This document shows, in pieces, positions 22,202 through 30,017 of a stretch of DNA of 64,000 nucleotides. Position 1 is the stretch's first letter, and every line of letters starts with the position of its first letter. Below the pieces are notes generated by a model that ran no database searches, was not told the origin of the DNA, and was given only the letters and a program-made list of their open reading frames with translations. Location of the stretch: assembly GCF_038502225.1 (NCBI RefSeq), contig NC_091340.1, forward strand, positions 30,798,119-30,862,118, given 5' to 3'. The DNA is from Cherax quadricarinatus (Eukaryota > Arthropoda > Malacostraca > Decapoda > Parastacidae). Made by a program: the position numbers and the translations under genes.

Positions 22202-22692
22202 CCGTTACAAACAATATTTGGACACAGAGGGTATATATAGGCTCAGAGTGAGGTGCAATGCTAGTGGTAGTGGTAGTAGTAGTAGTGATAAAAGTTGTAG
22301 TAGTAGTAGTAGTAATACAATATGGTAGAGCAATTAATTCGTACAAGAGTAAAAGGATATAAAAGATATTACTTGGGTAACATAAAAATAGGTTGGACAA
22401 ATATAGACTGGATAGAGGCAGCTTGTTTCAGTGTTCACTCTCTGTAATGTGCTTTGTGTAGTATAACAGGAGAGACTATGTGATGGCAGGGTTTACTGTT
22501 TTCAGGAGGATTCTTGCTAAGACTTCGGAGATGGTGAAGCTGCCGTTGTTTTGTTTAATTGTATTCGAAATAGCTTCACTATCTCTGAAGTCTTACCAAG
22601 AATCCTCCTGAAAACAGTAAACCCTGCCATCACATAGTCTCTCCTGGAAATATAAACACAAATGCAGTATAATGTGATCCTTTATTGACTAC

Positions 22693-22721
22693 GTTTCGCC
22701 CACACAGTGGGCTTTTTCAAG
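22693..22721 (-). ncRNA. Hammerhead-like core, element B left end (degenerate)
   Basis: Minus strand: CTTGAAAAA, stem GCCCAC-TGT-GTGGGC, GAAAC. Stem II is perfect; the CTGANGA half is altered. Confidence 0.45.
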
Positions 22722-23271
22722 TCACAAACAGAACTACCTGGGGTGAACGAACGAACGAACGAAAGTTCAGGTAAGATCCTAAATGGGATGAGCGGGGAAG
22801 ACGGGACAGACGAAGAATAGTGCTGGAGAGGAGTGTTCTTAGTCGTAGAAATAGAGCCAGGGCTTAACCCAGCAGCAAAGGCGATCGTGGGACAGATGTT
22901 GAAAAGAGAAATTCCGGTTCTTCTGTTGGGACTCCGGTGGGGTGAGCTGGGAGTAAGGGACTTGCGACGTTTAGAGCTAGAGAGGAGTGCAGAACTGAGT
23001 CATGTCTTAACCCAAAAAAGCTAAAGCGAACGTGGGTCAGAGAATGGTACCTGTCTTAGAAGGTACCTGTCAGCGGATCCAAGGTTATTTGTAAGTAGGG
23101 TTAGGAGCAGGATCATGCAAGGAGTAGAAAAGGTTGTGTTGGTTTGTGGGTCTGCGAATGTCTTCGTCAAGGAGAGAGGTCCAGTAGTCATGAACATTAA
23201 AATGGTATAAAATACCGACAGGTTGTTAGGTAAGACACATATGCAACAGTTAGGTATCTTTATTATGAAAC

Positions 23272-23299
23272 GTTTCGCCTACACAGTAGGCTTCTTCAG
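23272..23299 (-). ncRNA. Hammerhead ribozyme core, element C left end
   Basis: Minus strand: CTGAAGA, A, stem GCCTAC-TGT-GTAGGC, GAAAC. The CTGANGA and GAAA core halves and a perfect 6-bp stem II are present, as in hammerhead motifs known from Penelope-like elements. Stem I and the cleavage site were not resolved. Confidence 0.7.
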
Positions 23300-23673
23300 T
23301 CAAGTACAGAAAAGTTGATAGAAGCAGAAGATACTTGAAGACGATGTAATCAGTCCATCACCCTTAAAGTTTTGAGGTGGTCAGTCCCTCAGTCTGGAGA
23401 AGAGCATTGTTCCATAGTATGAAACAATATGGAGAAGAAGTGACAGGATGGAGCTTTTTATAGCGCCAAGAGGTGAGACATAGGCCACTAGGAGAGGTAA
23501 GAACTCAGATGTTGAGAGGTCAGGTCCCTCTCAAATCCAGAACCTCTCATTAGTGGAAGTTGTCGAAGTTGATTGCAGGTCTGAGGGACTGACCACCTCA
23601 AAACTTTAAGGGTGATGGACTGATTACATCGTCTTCAAGTATCTTCTGCTTCTATCAACTTTTCTGTACTTGA

Positions 23674-23701
23674 CTGAAGAAGCCTACTGTGTAGGCGAAA
23701 C
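23674..23701 (+). ncRNA. Hammerhead ribozyme core, element C right end
   Basis: CTGAAGA, stem GCCTAC-TGT-GTAGGC, GAAAC: the same core as at the left end, in opposite orientation. Confidence 0.7.
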
Positions 23702-23927
23702 GTTTCATAATAAAGATACCTAACTGTTGCATATGTGTCTTACCTAACAACATCCAGTAGTCATGTCGTGTCTCAAGTTTGTCTATCTGTCTGTCACTGA
23801 GCCTCTTCCAGTACAGATTCAGCGCAGGGACGTCTAACTGGGCATGGAGAGACTCGCTTGTGGCGAAGTCCTCCCATCTGACATCAAGCACCCAGCGCAG
23901 CGCTTTGTTCTGGACACGCTGCAGTTT

Positions 23928-24987
23928 AATTACGGTGTTGTACGCAGGCATTCCTTGTGTCGTCAGACCTGCTTGCGTATTGGTGTTCTGAAATACGTGT
24001 TTGGAGGTCCCTTGATGTTTCGCCCACGTATAACTTGTTGCAGTCATTACAAGGGATTATGTATACCCCTGCAGAGGATGGAGGCTTGTCCTGTCTACTA
24101 CTGGTGATGTCCTTGATGGTCGTGGTTGTGGAGGTAGATACTTGGAATGATGTTTTGGCAAAGATGTTGGAAACATGTTTGGCAATGGAGTTGGTGGGAA
24201 GGACTATGTATCTCTTCTCGGCAGTGTCTTCTCTGGGTGTGTTGAAGATGTTTAGTGCTCGCCGTCTGCAGTCTCTGATGAAGTGACGAGGATAGTGGAG
24301 TTTAGAAAATATTTGTTCAATTATAGTGCATTCTTCCTCAAGGAACTCGTTGCTGCAGATTCTGAGTGCACGCAGGAAGAAGCCTATAATTACACCACGT
24401 TTGGTTTTGGTGTCGTGGTGAGAGTAGAAGTGGAGAAGATCGTTTTGGTTGGTGGGTTTTCGATAGACAAAACGATCTTCTCCACTTCTACTCTCACCAC
24501 GACACCAAAACCAAACGTGGTGTAATTATAGGCTTCTTCCTGCGTGCACTCAGAATCTGCAGCAACGAGTTCCTTGAGGAAGAATGCACTATAATTGAAC
24601 AAATATTTTCTAAACTCCACTATCCTCGTCACTTCATCAGAGACTGCAGACGGCGGGCATTAAACATCTTCAACACACCCAGAGAAGACACTGCCGAGAA
24701 GAGATACATAGTCCTTCCCACCAACTCCATTGCCAAACATGTTTCCAACATCTTTGCCAAAACATCATTCCAAGTATCTACCTCCACAACCACGACCATC
24801 AAGGACATCACCAGTAGTAGACAGGACAAGCCTCCATCCTCTGCAGGGGTATACATAATCCCTTGTAATGACTGCAACAAGTTATACGTGGGCGAAACAT
24901 CAAGGGACCTCCAAACACGTATTTCAGAACACCAATACGCAAGCAGGTCTGACGACACAAGGAATGCCTGCGTACAACACCGTAATT
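23928..24987. repeat. 519-bp inverted repeat (near-perfect palindrome)
   Basis: Left arm 23928-24446 and right arm 24469-24987 with a 22-nt spacer (24447-24468). By eye only two mismatches are evident (around 24255-24260 versus 24655-24660). Both arms encode the same protein segment in opposite directions. This is a head-to-head duplication of the GIY-YIG part of element B. Confidence 0.92.
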
Positions 24988-25169
24988 CACACAACCACTT
25001 GATAAACTACAGAAACTCAAGACTTATCGCCACAGAAGACAACACTCAATACCGAAGAATCCTGGAATCATCACTTATTTCTATATCCGACAACTTCAAC
25101 CAGAATAGTGGCTTCTATAACATAGCTGAACCACTTGCCAAGAAACTTCTTCATCGCTATCCCACATAA
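24469..25169 (+). pseudogene. Penelope-like GIY-YIG endonuclease domain, N-terminally truncated
   Basis: Open plus-strand frame from the palindrome centre to the stop after KLLHRYPT (25167-25169). It shows the region before the nuclease (FSKLHYPRHFIRDCRRRALNI, KRYIVLPTN) and the GIY-YIG core: GVYIIPCNDC at about 24847-24877, KLYVGETSRDLQTRISEH at about 24880-24933 and the downstream NHLINY and ESSLI segments. In Penelope-like elements this C-terminal nuclease nicks the target for reverse transcription. The RT domain that should precede it is absent because the copy is 5'-truncated and inverted at 24457. The frame itself has no stop, so B looks young. Confidence 0.87.
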
Positions 25170-25351
25170 GAACACTGTAGAAGGTCTGCTCACAAACTTA
25201 TCCAATCTCCTTTCCAAGCTACCCAAGTTTTTAGACTCTATAACCCAACTCGGTACATCATCAGATGCAGCATTCTTCACCTGACCTCAGCATTCTGAAC
25301 CGGACTATAAATACTCGCGTTCCTTCCACCCCAGGTAGTTCTGTTTGTGAC

Positions 25352-25380
25352 TTGAAAAAGCCCACTGTGTGGGCGAAACG
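25352..25380 (+). ncRNA. Hammerhead-like core, element B right end (degenerate)
   Basis: CTTGAAAAA, stem GCCCAC-TGT-GTGGGC, GAAAC; mirror of the left-end motif at 22693-22721. It is followed at 25432-25447 by the hairpin GTCGGTATTTTATACC that marks the element terminus. Confidence 0.45.
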
Positions 25381-25735
25381 TAGTCAATAAAGGATCACAT
25401 TATACTGCATTTGTGTTTATATTTCCATTGTGTCGGTATTTTATACCATTTATTTCCATAGTCTCTCCTGTTATACTACACAAAGCACATTACAGAGAGT
25501 GAACACTGAAACAAGCTGCCTCTTTCCAGTCTATATTTGTCCAACCTATTTTTATGTTACCCAAGTAATAGCTTTTATATCCTTTTACTCATGTACGAAT
25601 TAATTGCTCTACCATATTGTATTACTACTACTACTACTACAACTTTTATCACTACTACTACTACCACTACCACTAGCATTGCACCTCACTCTGAGCCTAT
25701 ATATACCCTCTGTGTCCATATATTGTTTGTAACAG

Positions 25736-25762
25736 CTTGACAAAGCTCCTGGAGAGCGAAAC
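25736..25762 (+). ncRNA. Hammerhead-like core, element A right end (degenerate)
   Basis: CTTGACAAA, stem GCTC/GAGC, GAAAC; the terminal hairpin variant GTCGGCAATTCTACC follows at 25819-25833. Confidence 0.45.
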
Positions 25763-25844
25763 GTTGCCACAATAAAATGTCACATTAGTTGCACTTGTGT
25801 CCTTTTACTTTACATATTGTCGGCAATTCTACCAACTTTATTAC

Positions 25845-26473
25845 AGAGCTCTTTTTGCCAGCTCGGCCAGTGTGTCCACCATTGCTCTGTTGCTTTCTTC
25901 ATATTCCTCTCTTGGCCTCCTGCAGTTCTGTGGAGGATTATGCATCACTATAATGATTACATTATGTTCCCCAGACTGAAGTGTACCTACTTTGTAGTCC
26001 CTTCCTCCAATCTCGTCCATGACTTCCATTTCCTCAAATTTCCATCGGTCTTTTATGAGCAGTGGAACCTCTCCTCCCTATCTGCTCCTTCTATCTTTCC
26101 TCAGGATCTGATATCCTGGTGGGAAGATTGCATTTGTTATTGTCTCAGTGAGCTTCGTTTCTGTGAATGCTATGATGTCTGGTGGCTGCTCGTTGATTCT
26201 TTCATGCCACTCCTCATATTTATTCATTACTCCATCCACGTACATGTACCAAACCTTTAACTTTTTTTCTAATACTGTGATCCTGGGAGAAGATTGGGGT
26301 TGGGGGATCGGGAGCCCTGGCGGGTGCCTATGGGGGGGTTGTGGTGGGGGTGGGGGCAGAGTTCCCATTGAGGGTTGCTGTATGGGTCGGGTTTGTGGTG
26401 TGGGGGGTGGGGGCAGAGGGATGAGTGCGTGAGTGTCGGTTTAGATTAAGCAGATGCCTTTGGGTTGAGTGTG
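25845..26473 (-). pseudogene. F1 LINE (interrupted copy), EN N-terminal part
   Basis: Continuation of the copy at 20248-22124 beyond element A. It encodes the endonuclease N-terminal half (VLEKKLKVWYMYVDG, PDIIAFTETKLTET with the catalytic Glu, GYQILRKDRRS, VVYNPP-like segment) in two frames (26368-26078 and 26029-25841), preceded by a Pro/Thr-rich stretch. NADG reads YVDG here. The 5' edge at about 26473 meets a short GT run and the tail of an F1 microcopy. Confidence 0.82.
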
Positions 26474-26475
26474 TG

Positions 26476-26526
26476 TACTCACCTAGTTTAGGTTGCAGGG
26501 GTCGGGTCCCATCTCCTGGCCCAGCC
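26476..26526 (-). mobile_element. F1 3'-end microcopy
   Basis: Tail unit plus about 35 bp of 3' UTR, truncated at GGCCCAGCC and followed by (GT)n at 26527-26548. First of four consecutive F1 3' ends. Confidence 0.88.
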
Positions 26527-26548
26527 TGTGTATGTGTGTGTGTGTGTG

Positions 26549-26652
26549 CACTCACCTAATTGTACTCGCCTAATTGTGGTTGCAGGGGTCGAGACTCAGT
26601 TCCTGACCCCACCTCTTCACTGATCGCTACTAGGTCCTCTCTCTCTGCTTCC
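26549..26652 (-). mobile_element. F1 3'-end microcopy
   Basis: Two tail units plus about 75 bp of 3' UTR, truncated at CTGCTTCC and followed by (GT)n at 26653-26672. Second of four. Confidence 0.9.
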
Positions 26653-26672
26653 TGTGTGTGTGTGTGTGTGTG

Positions 26673-26713
26673 TACTCACCTATTTGTGGTTGCAGGGGTC
26701 GAGTCTTAGCTCC
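26673..26713 (-). mobile_element. F1 3'-end microcopy
   Basis: One tail unit plus about 25 bp of 3' UTR, truncated at TAGCTCC and followed by a 10-bp GT run at 26714-26723. Third of four. Confidence 0.88.
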
Positions 26714-26723
26714 TGTGTGTGTG

Positions 26724-29700
26724 TACTCACCTAATTGTACTCATCGAATTGTGTTTGCAGGGGTCGAGACTCAGCTCCAGGCCCCGCCTCTTCACTGATC
26801 GCTACTGGGTCCTCTCTCTCTCTGCTTCCTGAGCTTTGTCATACCTCTTCTTAAAACTATGAATGGTTCCTGCCTCCACTACTTCACTTGCTAGGCTATT
26901 CCACTTCCTGACAACTCAATGACTGAAGAAATACTTCCTAACGTCCCTGTGACTCGTCTGAGTCTTGAGCTTCCAGTTGTGACCCCTTGTCCCTGTGTCC
27001 CCTCTCTGAAACATCCTATCTCTGTCCACCTTGTCTATTCCCCGCAGTATCTTGTATGTCGTTATCATGTCTCCCCTGACCCTTCTGTCCTCCAGTGTCG
27101 TCAGTCCGATTTCCCTTAACCTTTCCTCGTACGACATTCCCTTGAGCTCTGGGACTAGGCTTGTTGCCATACTTAGTATTTTCTCTAACTTCTTGACGTG
27201 CTTGACCAGGTGTGGGTTCCAGACTGGTGCTGCATACTCCAGTATGGGCCTAACATACACAGTGTACAGTGTCTTGAACGATTCCTTATTAAGGTATCGG
27301 AACGCTATTCTCAGGTTTGCCAGGCGCCCGTATGCTGCAGCAGTTATTTGGTTGATGTGTGCCTCCGGTGATGTGCTCGGTGTTATGGTCACCCCAAGGT
27401 CTTTCTCCCTGAGTGAGGTCTGTAGTCTTTGTCCACCTAGCCTATACTCTGTCTGCGGTCTTCTTTGCCCCTCCCCAATCTTCATGACTTTGCATTTGGC
27501 TAGATTGAATTCGAGAAGCCAGTTACTGGACCACATGTCCAGCCTGTCCAGGTTTCTTTGCAGTCCTGCCTCATCCTCGTCCGATTTAATTCTTCTCATC
27601 AACTTCACGTCATCTGCGAACAGGGACACTTCAGAGTCTATTCCTTCCATCATGTCGTTCACATACATCAAAAATAGCACTGGTCCTAGAACTGACCACT
27701 GTGGGACCCCGCTCGTAACAGGCACCCACTGTGATACCTCTTCACGTACCTTGACTCGTTGCTGCCTCCCTGTCAGGTATTCCCTTATCCATTGCAGTGC
27801 CCTCCCTTTTACATGCGCCTGATCCTCCAGCTTCTGCACTAATTTCTTGTGGGGAACTGTGTCAAAGGCCTTCCTGCAGTCTAGGAAAACGCAATCTACC
27901 CACCCCTCTCTCTCGTGTCTTACTTCTGTTACCTTGTCATAAAACTCCAGGAGGTTTGTGATACAGGATTTGCCTTCCATGAACCCATGCTGGTTTTCAT
28001 TTATAATCTTGTTCCTTTCCAGGTGTTCGACCACTCTCCTCCTGATAATCTTCTCCATGACTTTGCACACAATACATGTCAGAGACACAGGTCTGTAGTT
28101 TAGTTCCTCGTTTCTGTTTCCTTTCTTAAATATGGGGACTACATTAGCTGTCTTCCATTTCTCAGGTAGTTGCCCAGTTTCAAGGGATGTGTTGAAGATT
28201 GTGGTTAGAGGCACGCACAGCATCTCTGCTCCTTCTCTAAGGACCCAAGGGGAGATGTTGTCCGGTCCCATCGCCTTTGAGGTGTCAAGGTCACTTAAGA
28301 GCTTCTTCACCTCCTCCTCAGTTGTTCGTATGTCATCCAACACTTGTTGGTATATTCCCTCTTGATGTTCCCTTCTGTACTGTCTTCCCACAGCCCTTCC
28401 TGTCTCTACTGTAAAAACTTCCTTAAATCTCCTGTTCAGCTCCTCACATACCTCCTGATCATTTCTTGTGAGTTCTCCACCTTCTGTCCTTAATCTGATC
28501 ACCTGGTCTTTGACTGTTGTCTTCCTCCTGATGTGGCTATACAACAGTTTCGGGTCAGTCTTGATTCTCGATGCTATGTCATTTTCATACTGTCGCTGGG
28601 CCTCCCTCCTTACCTGTGCATACTCATTCCTGGCTCTGCGACTGATCTCCCTATTTTCGTGTGTTCTCTGCCTTCTGTACTTTTTCCATTCTCTACTGCA
28701 CTTTGTTTTTGCCTCCTTACACCGTCGGGTAAACCAGGGGCTCGTTCTGTTCTTCCCGTTGTTACTGTTGCCCTTGGGAATAAACTTTTCCACTGCCTCC
28801 TTGCATTTTGTTGTTACATATTCCATCATTTCATTTACTGGCTTTCCTGCCAGTTCTCTGTCCCACTGGACCTCCCGCAGGAAGTTCTTCAACCCTATGT
28901 AGTCCCCTCTTTTATAGTCGGGCTTTTCCCTTTCAACTCCTGTTATTCTCTCCACTTGCAGCTCTACTATGTATTCAAAGCACAGAACCACGTGGTCGCT
29001 AGCTCCTAGGGGACTCTCATACTTGATGTCCTCAATGTCTGAGCTGCCCAGGGTGAACACAAGGTCCAATCTTGCTGGTTCATCCTCCCCTCTCACTCTG
29101 GTAGTGTCCTTAACATGTTGGTGCATGAGGTTTTCCAGCACCACGTCCAACATCCTGGCTCTCCATGTTTCGGGACCCCCATGTGGCTCCAGGTTTTCCC
29201 AGTCGATCTCCCTGTGGTTGAAATCCCCCATAACCAGCAACTTTGCTCTGCTGGAATGAGCTCTTCTTGCCACCTCAACAAGTGTGTCCACCATTGCTCT
29301 GTTGCTCTCTTCATATTCCTCTCTTGGCCTCCTGCAGTTCTGTGGTGGATTATACATCACTGCAATGACCACTTTGTGTTCCCCAAACTGAAGTGTACAT
29401 GCTATGTAGTCTCTTTCTCCCGTCTCATCAATGCCTTCCATTTTCCCGAATTTCCATCTGTTTTTTACGAGCAGAGCAACCCCACCTCCCCCCCTGCCCC
29501 TTCTATCTTTCCTCATGATCTGGTATCCTGGTGGGAAGATTGAATCTGTTATTGTCTCCGTGAGTTTTGTTTCTGTAACTGCTATGATGTCTGGGGACTT
29601 CTCATTGATTCTTTCTTGCCATTCCTCATGTTTGTTCGTTAATCCATCTGCATTTGTGTACCAAACCTTCAACTTCTGTTCTAATACTGTAACTGTGGTG

Positions 29701-29920
29701 CGAGGGGTGGAAACAGAGGGATCGGTGTGTGATGGTTGGTTTGGATTGTTCAGTTGCCTTGAGGGTGCCGTGGCTAGAGTCATTCTGCAGGTGTTTCTGG
29801 GGGGTGTGCTTGTCCTTCCATTTGATCCTGGGTTATTCTTCTCTCCTTTTTCATTTCCTCCCATTTCTCCTTTCGTTTTTGAACTCTCTCTTTCATCGTC
29901 TTCCTTTCGTCCTGTGTTCT

Positions 29921-29921
<1 letters not shown>
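26724..29921 (-). mobile_element. F1 LINE, best-preserved long copy
   Basis: 3.2-kb minus-strand copy: tail (two units) at 26724-26757, 3' UTR, one long ORF2 and the end of ORF1 in another frame at about 29780-29920. The 5' edge meets (GT)n at 29922. It is the reference for the F1 family in this window. Confidence 0.93.
26916..29864 (-). CDS. F1 ORF2 protein: EEP endonuclease plus reverse transcriptase
   Basis: 982 residues from the ATG at 29864, uninterrupted; the frame is open further back into (GT)n, but only this ATG precedes the nuclease. EEP endonuclease about residues 65-300: NADG 71-74, catalytic Glu in TETK (98), GDFN 213-216, LDLVF 266-270, SDH 289-291. Linker with a basic stretch 380-460. 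RT about 530-830: NYRPVSLTC, QHGFMEGKSC, LDCRKAFD (Asp 662), FADD 749-752, then the C-terminal domain. Role: nicks target DNA and reverse-transcribes LINE RNA. Two flaws: Trp instead of Gly at 723 in the conserved PQGS motif, and a TGA at 26916 replacing the Arg after YFFSH, which removes about 30 C-terminal residues kept in other copies. ORF1 overlaps its start in another frame. Confidence 0.9.
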   Translation of the reverse strand: MGGNEKGEKNNPGSNGRTSTPPRNTCRMTLATAPSRQLNNPNQPSHTDPSVSTPRTTVTVLEQKLKVWYTNADGLTNKHEEWQERINEKSPDIIAVTETKLTETITDSIFPPGYQIMRKDRRGRGGGGVALLVKNRWKFGKMEGIDETGERDYIACTLQFGEHKVVIAVMYNPPQNCRRPREEYEESNRAMVDTLVEVARRAHSSRAKLLVMGDFNHREIDWENLEPHGGPETWRARMLDVVLENLMHQHVKDTTRVRGEDEPARLDLVFTLGSSDIEDIKYESPLGASDHVVLCFEYIVELQVERITGVEREKPDYKRGDYIGLKNFLREVQWDRELAGKPVNEMMEYVTTKCKEAVEKFIPKGNSNNGKNRTSPWFTRRCKEAKTKCSREWKKYRRQRTHENREISRRARNEYAQVRREAQRQYENDIASRIKTDPKLLYSHIRRKTTVKDQVIRLRTEGGELTRNDQEVCEELNRRFKEVFTVETGRAVGRQYRREHQEGIYQQVLDDIRTTEEEVKKLLSDLDTSKAMGPDNISPWVLREGAEMLCVPLTTIFNTSLETGQLPEKWKTANVVPIFKKGNRNEELNYRPVSLTCIVCKVMEKIIRRRVVEHLERNKIINENQHGFMEGKSCITNLLEFYDKVTEVRHEREGWVDCVFLDCRKAFDTVPHKKLVQKLEDQAHVKGRALQWIREYLTGRQQRVKVREEVSQWVPVTSGVPQWSVLGPVLFLMYVNDMMEGIDSEVSLFADDVKLMRRIKSDEDEAGLQRNLDRLDMWSSNWLLEFNLAKCKVMKIGEGQRRPQTEYRLGGQRLQTSLREKDLGVTITPSTSPEAHINQITAAAYGRLANLRIAFRYLNKESFKTLYTVYVRPILEYAAPVWNPHLVKHVKKLEKILSMATSLVPELKGMSYEERLREIGLTTLEDRRVRGDMITTYKILRGIDKVDRDRMFQRGDTGTRGHNWKLKTQTSHRDVRKYFFSH

Positions 29922-30013
<92 letters not shown>
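29922..30013. repeat. (GT)n microsatellite
   Basis: Pure GT run between the 5' edge of the F1 copy to its left and the tail of the next F1 copy. Confidence 0.97.

Positions 30014-30017
<4 letters not shown>

Larger units (their letters stand above)
23193..23752. mobile_element. Penelope-like element C (non-autonomous) inside LINE D
   Basis: A 560-bp insertion with a perfect 13-bp target duplication, TCCAGTAGTCATG, at 23180-23192 and 23753-23765. Both ends are inverted copies of one terminal unit (23193-23400 minus, 23560-23752 plus) with hammerhead cores. It has no coding capacity. The same terminal unit occurs at 62035-62265. Confidence 0.85.
22745..23927 (-). pseudogene. LINE D fragment: RT C-terminus and 3' UTR, interrupted
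   Basis: A different LINE, seen on the minus strand from 23927 to 23766 and, after a 560-bp insertion (element C), from 23179 down to 22745. The first part reads LQRVQNKALRWVLDVRWEDF and VPALNLYWKRLSDRQID, typical of the C-terminal domain of LINE RTs; the frame continues past the insertion for about 30 codons and stops. The rest is 3' UTR ending in (CGTT)n near 22745. At its coding end it is fused directly to the GIY-YIG arm of element B at 23927/23928. It occupies the place of B's own sequence, so B is chimeric. Confidence 0.72.
22647..25456. mobile_element. Penelope-like element B (GIY-YIG) inside A
   Basis: Inserted in element A with a 14-bp target duplication, CATAGTCTCTCCTG, at 22633-22646 and 25457-25470. 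Its ends are inverted copies of a terminal unit with GGGCGAAACGTAGTC (minus at 22647-22743, plus at about 25325-25456). Internally it has a 2 x 519-bp palindrome encoding the GIY-YIG region, plus a LINE fragment where the left counterpart of 24988-25325 should be. The right half encodes the C-terminal GIY-YIG domain that characterises Penelope-like elements; the RT part is missing. Confidence 0.82.
22125..25844. mobile_element. Penelope-like element A with nested insertions
   Basis: Inserted into F1 EN sequence with a perfect 13-bp target duplication, AGAGCTCTTTTTG, at 22112-22124 and 25845-25857. Its two ends are inverted copies: the left end (22125-22540) reads on the minus strand, the right end (25457-25844) on the plus strand. 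Both carry a hammerhead-like GAGCGAAACGTTG segment and a (ACT)n/(AGT)n run. A second inverted repeat lies at about 22469-22541 versus 22566-22646. No RT domain of element A was found, so it is non-autonomous or a heavily truncated copy. Element B interrupts it. Confidence 0.8.
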
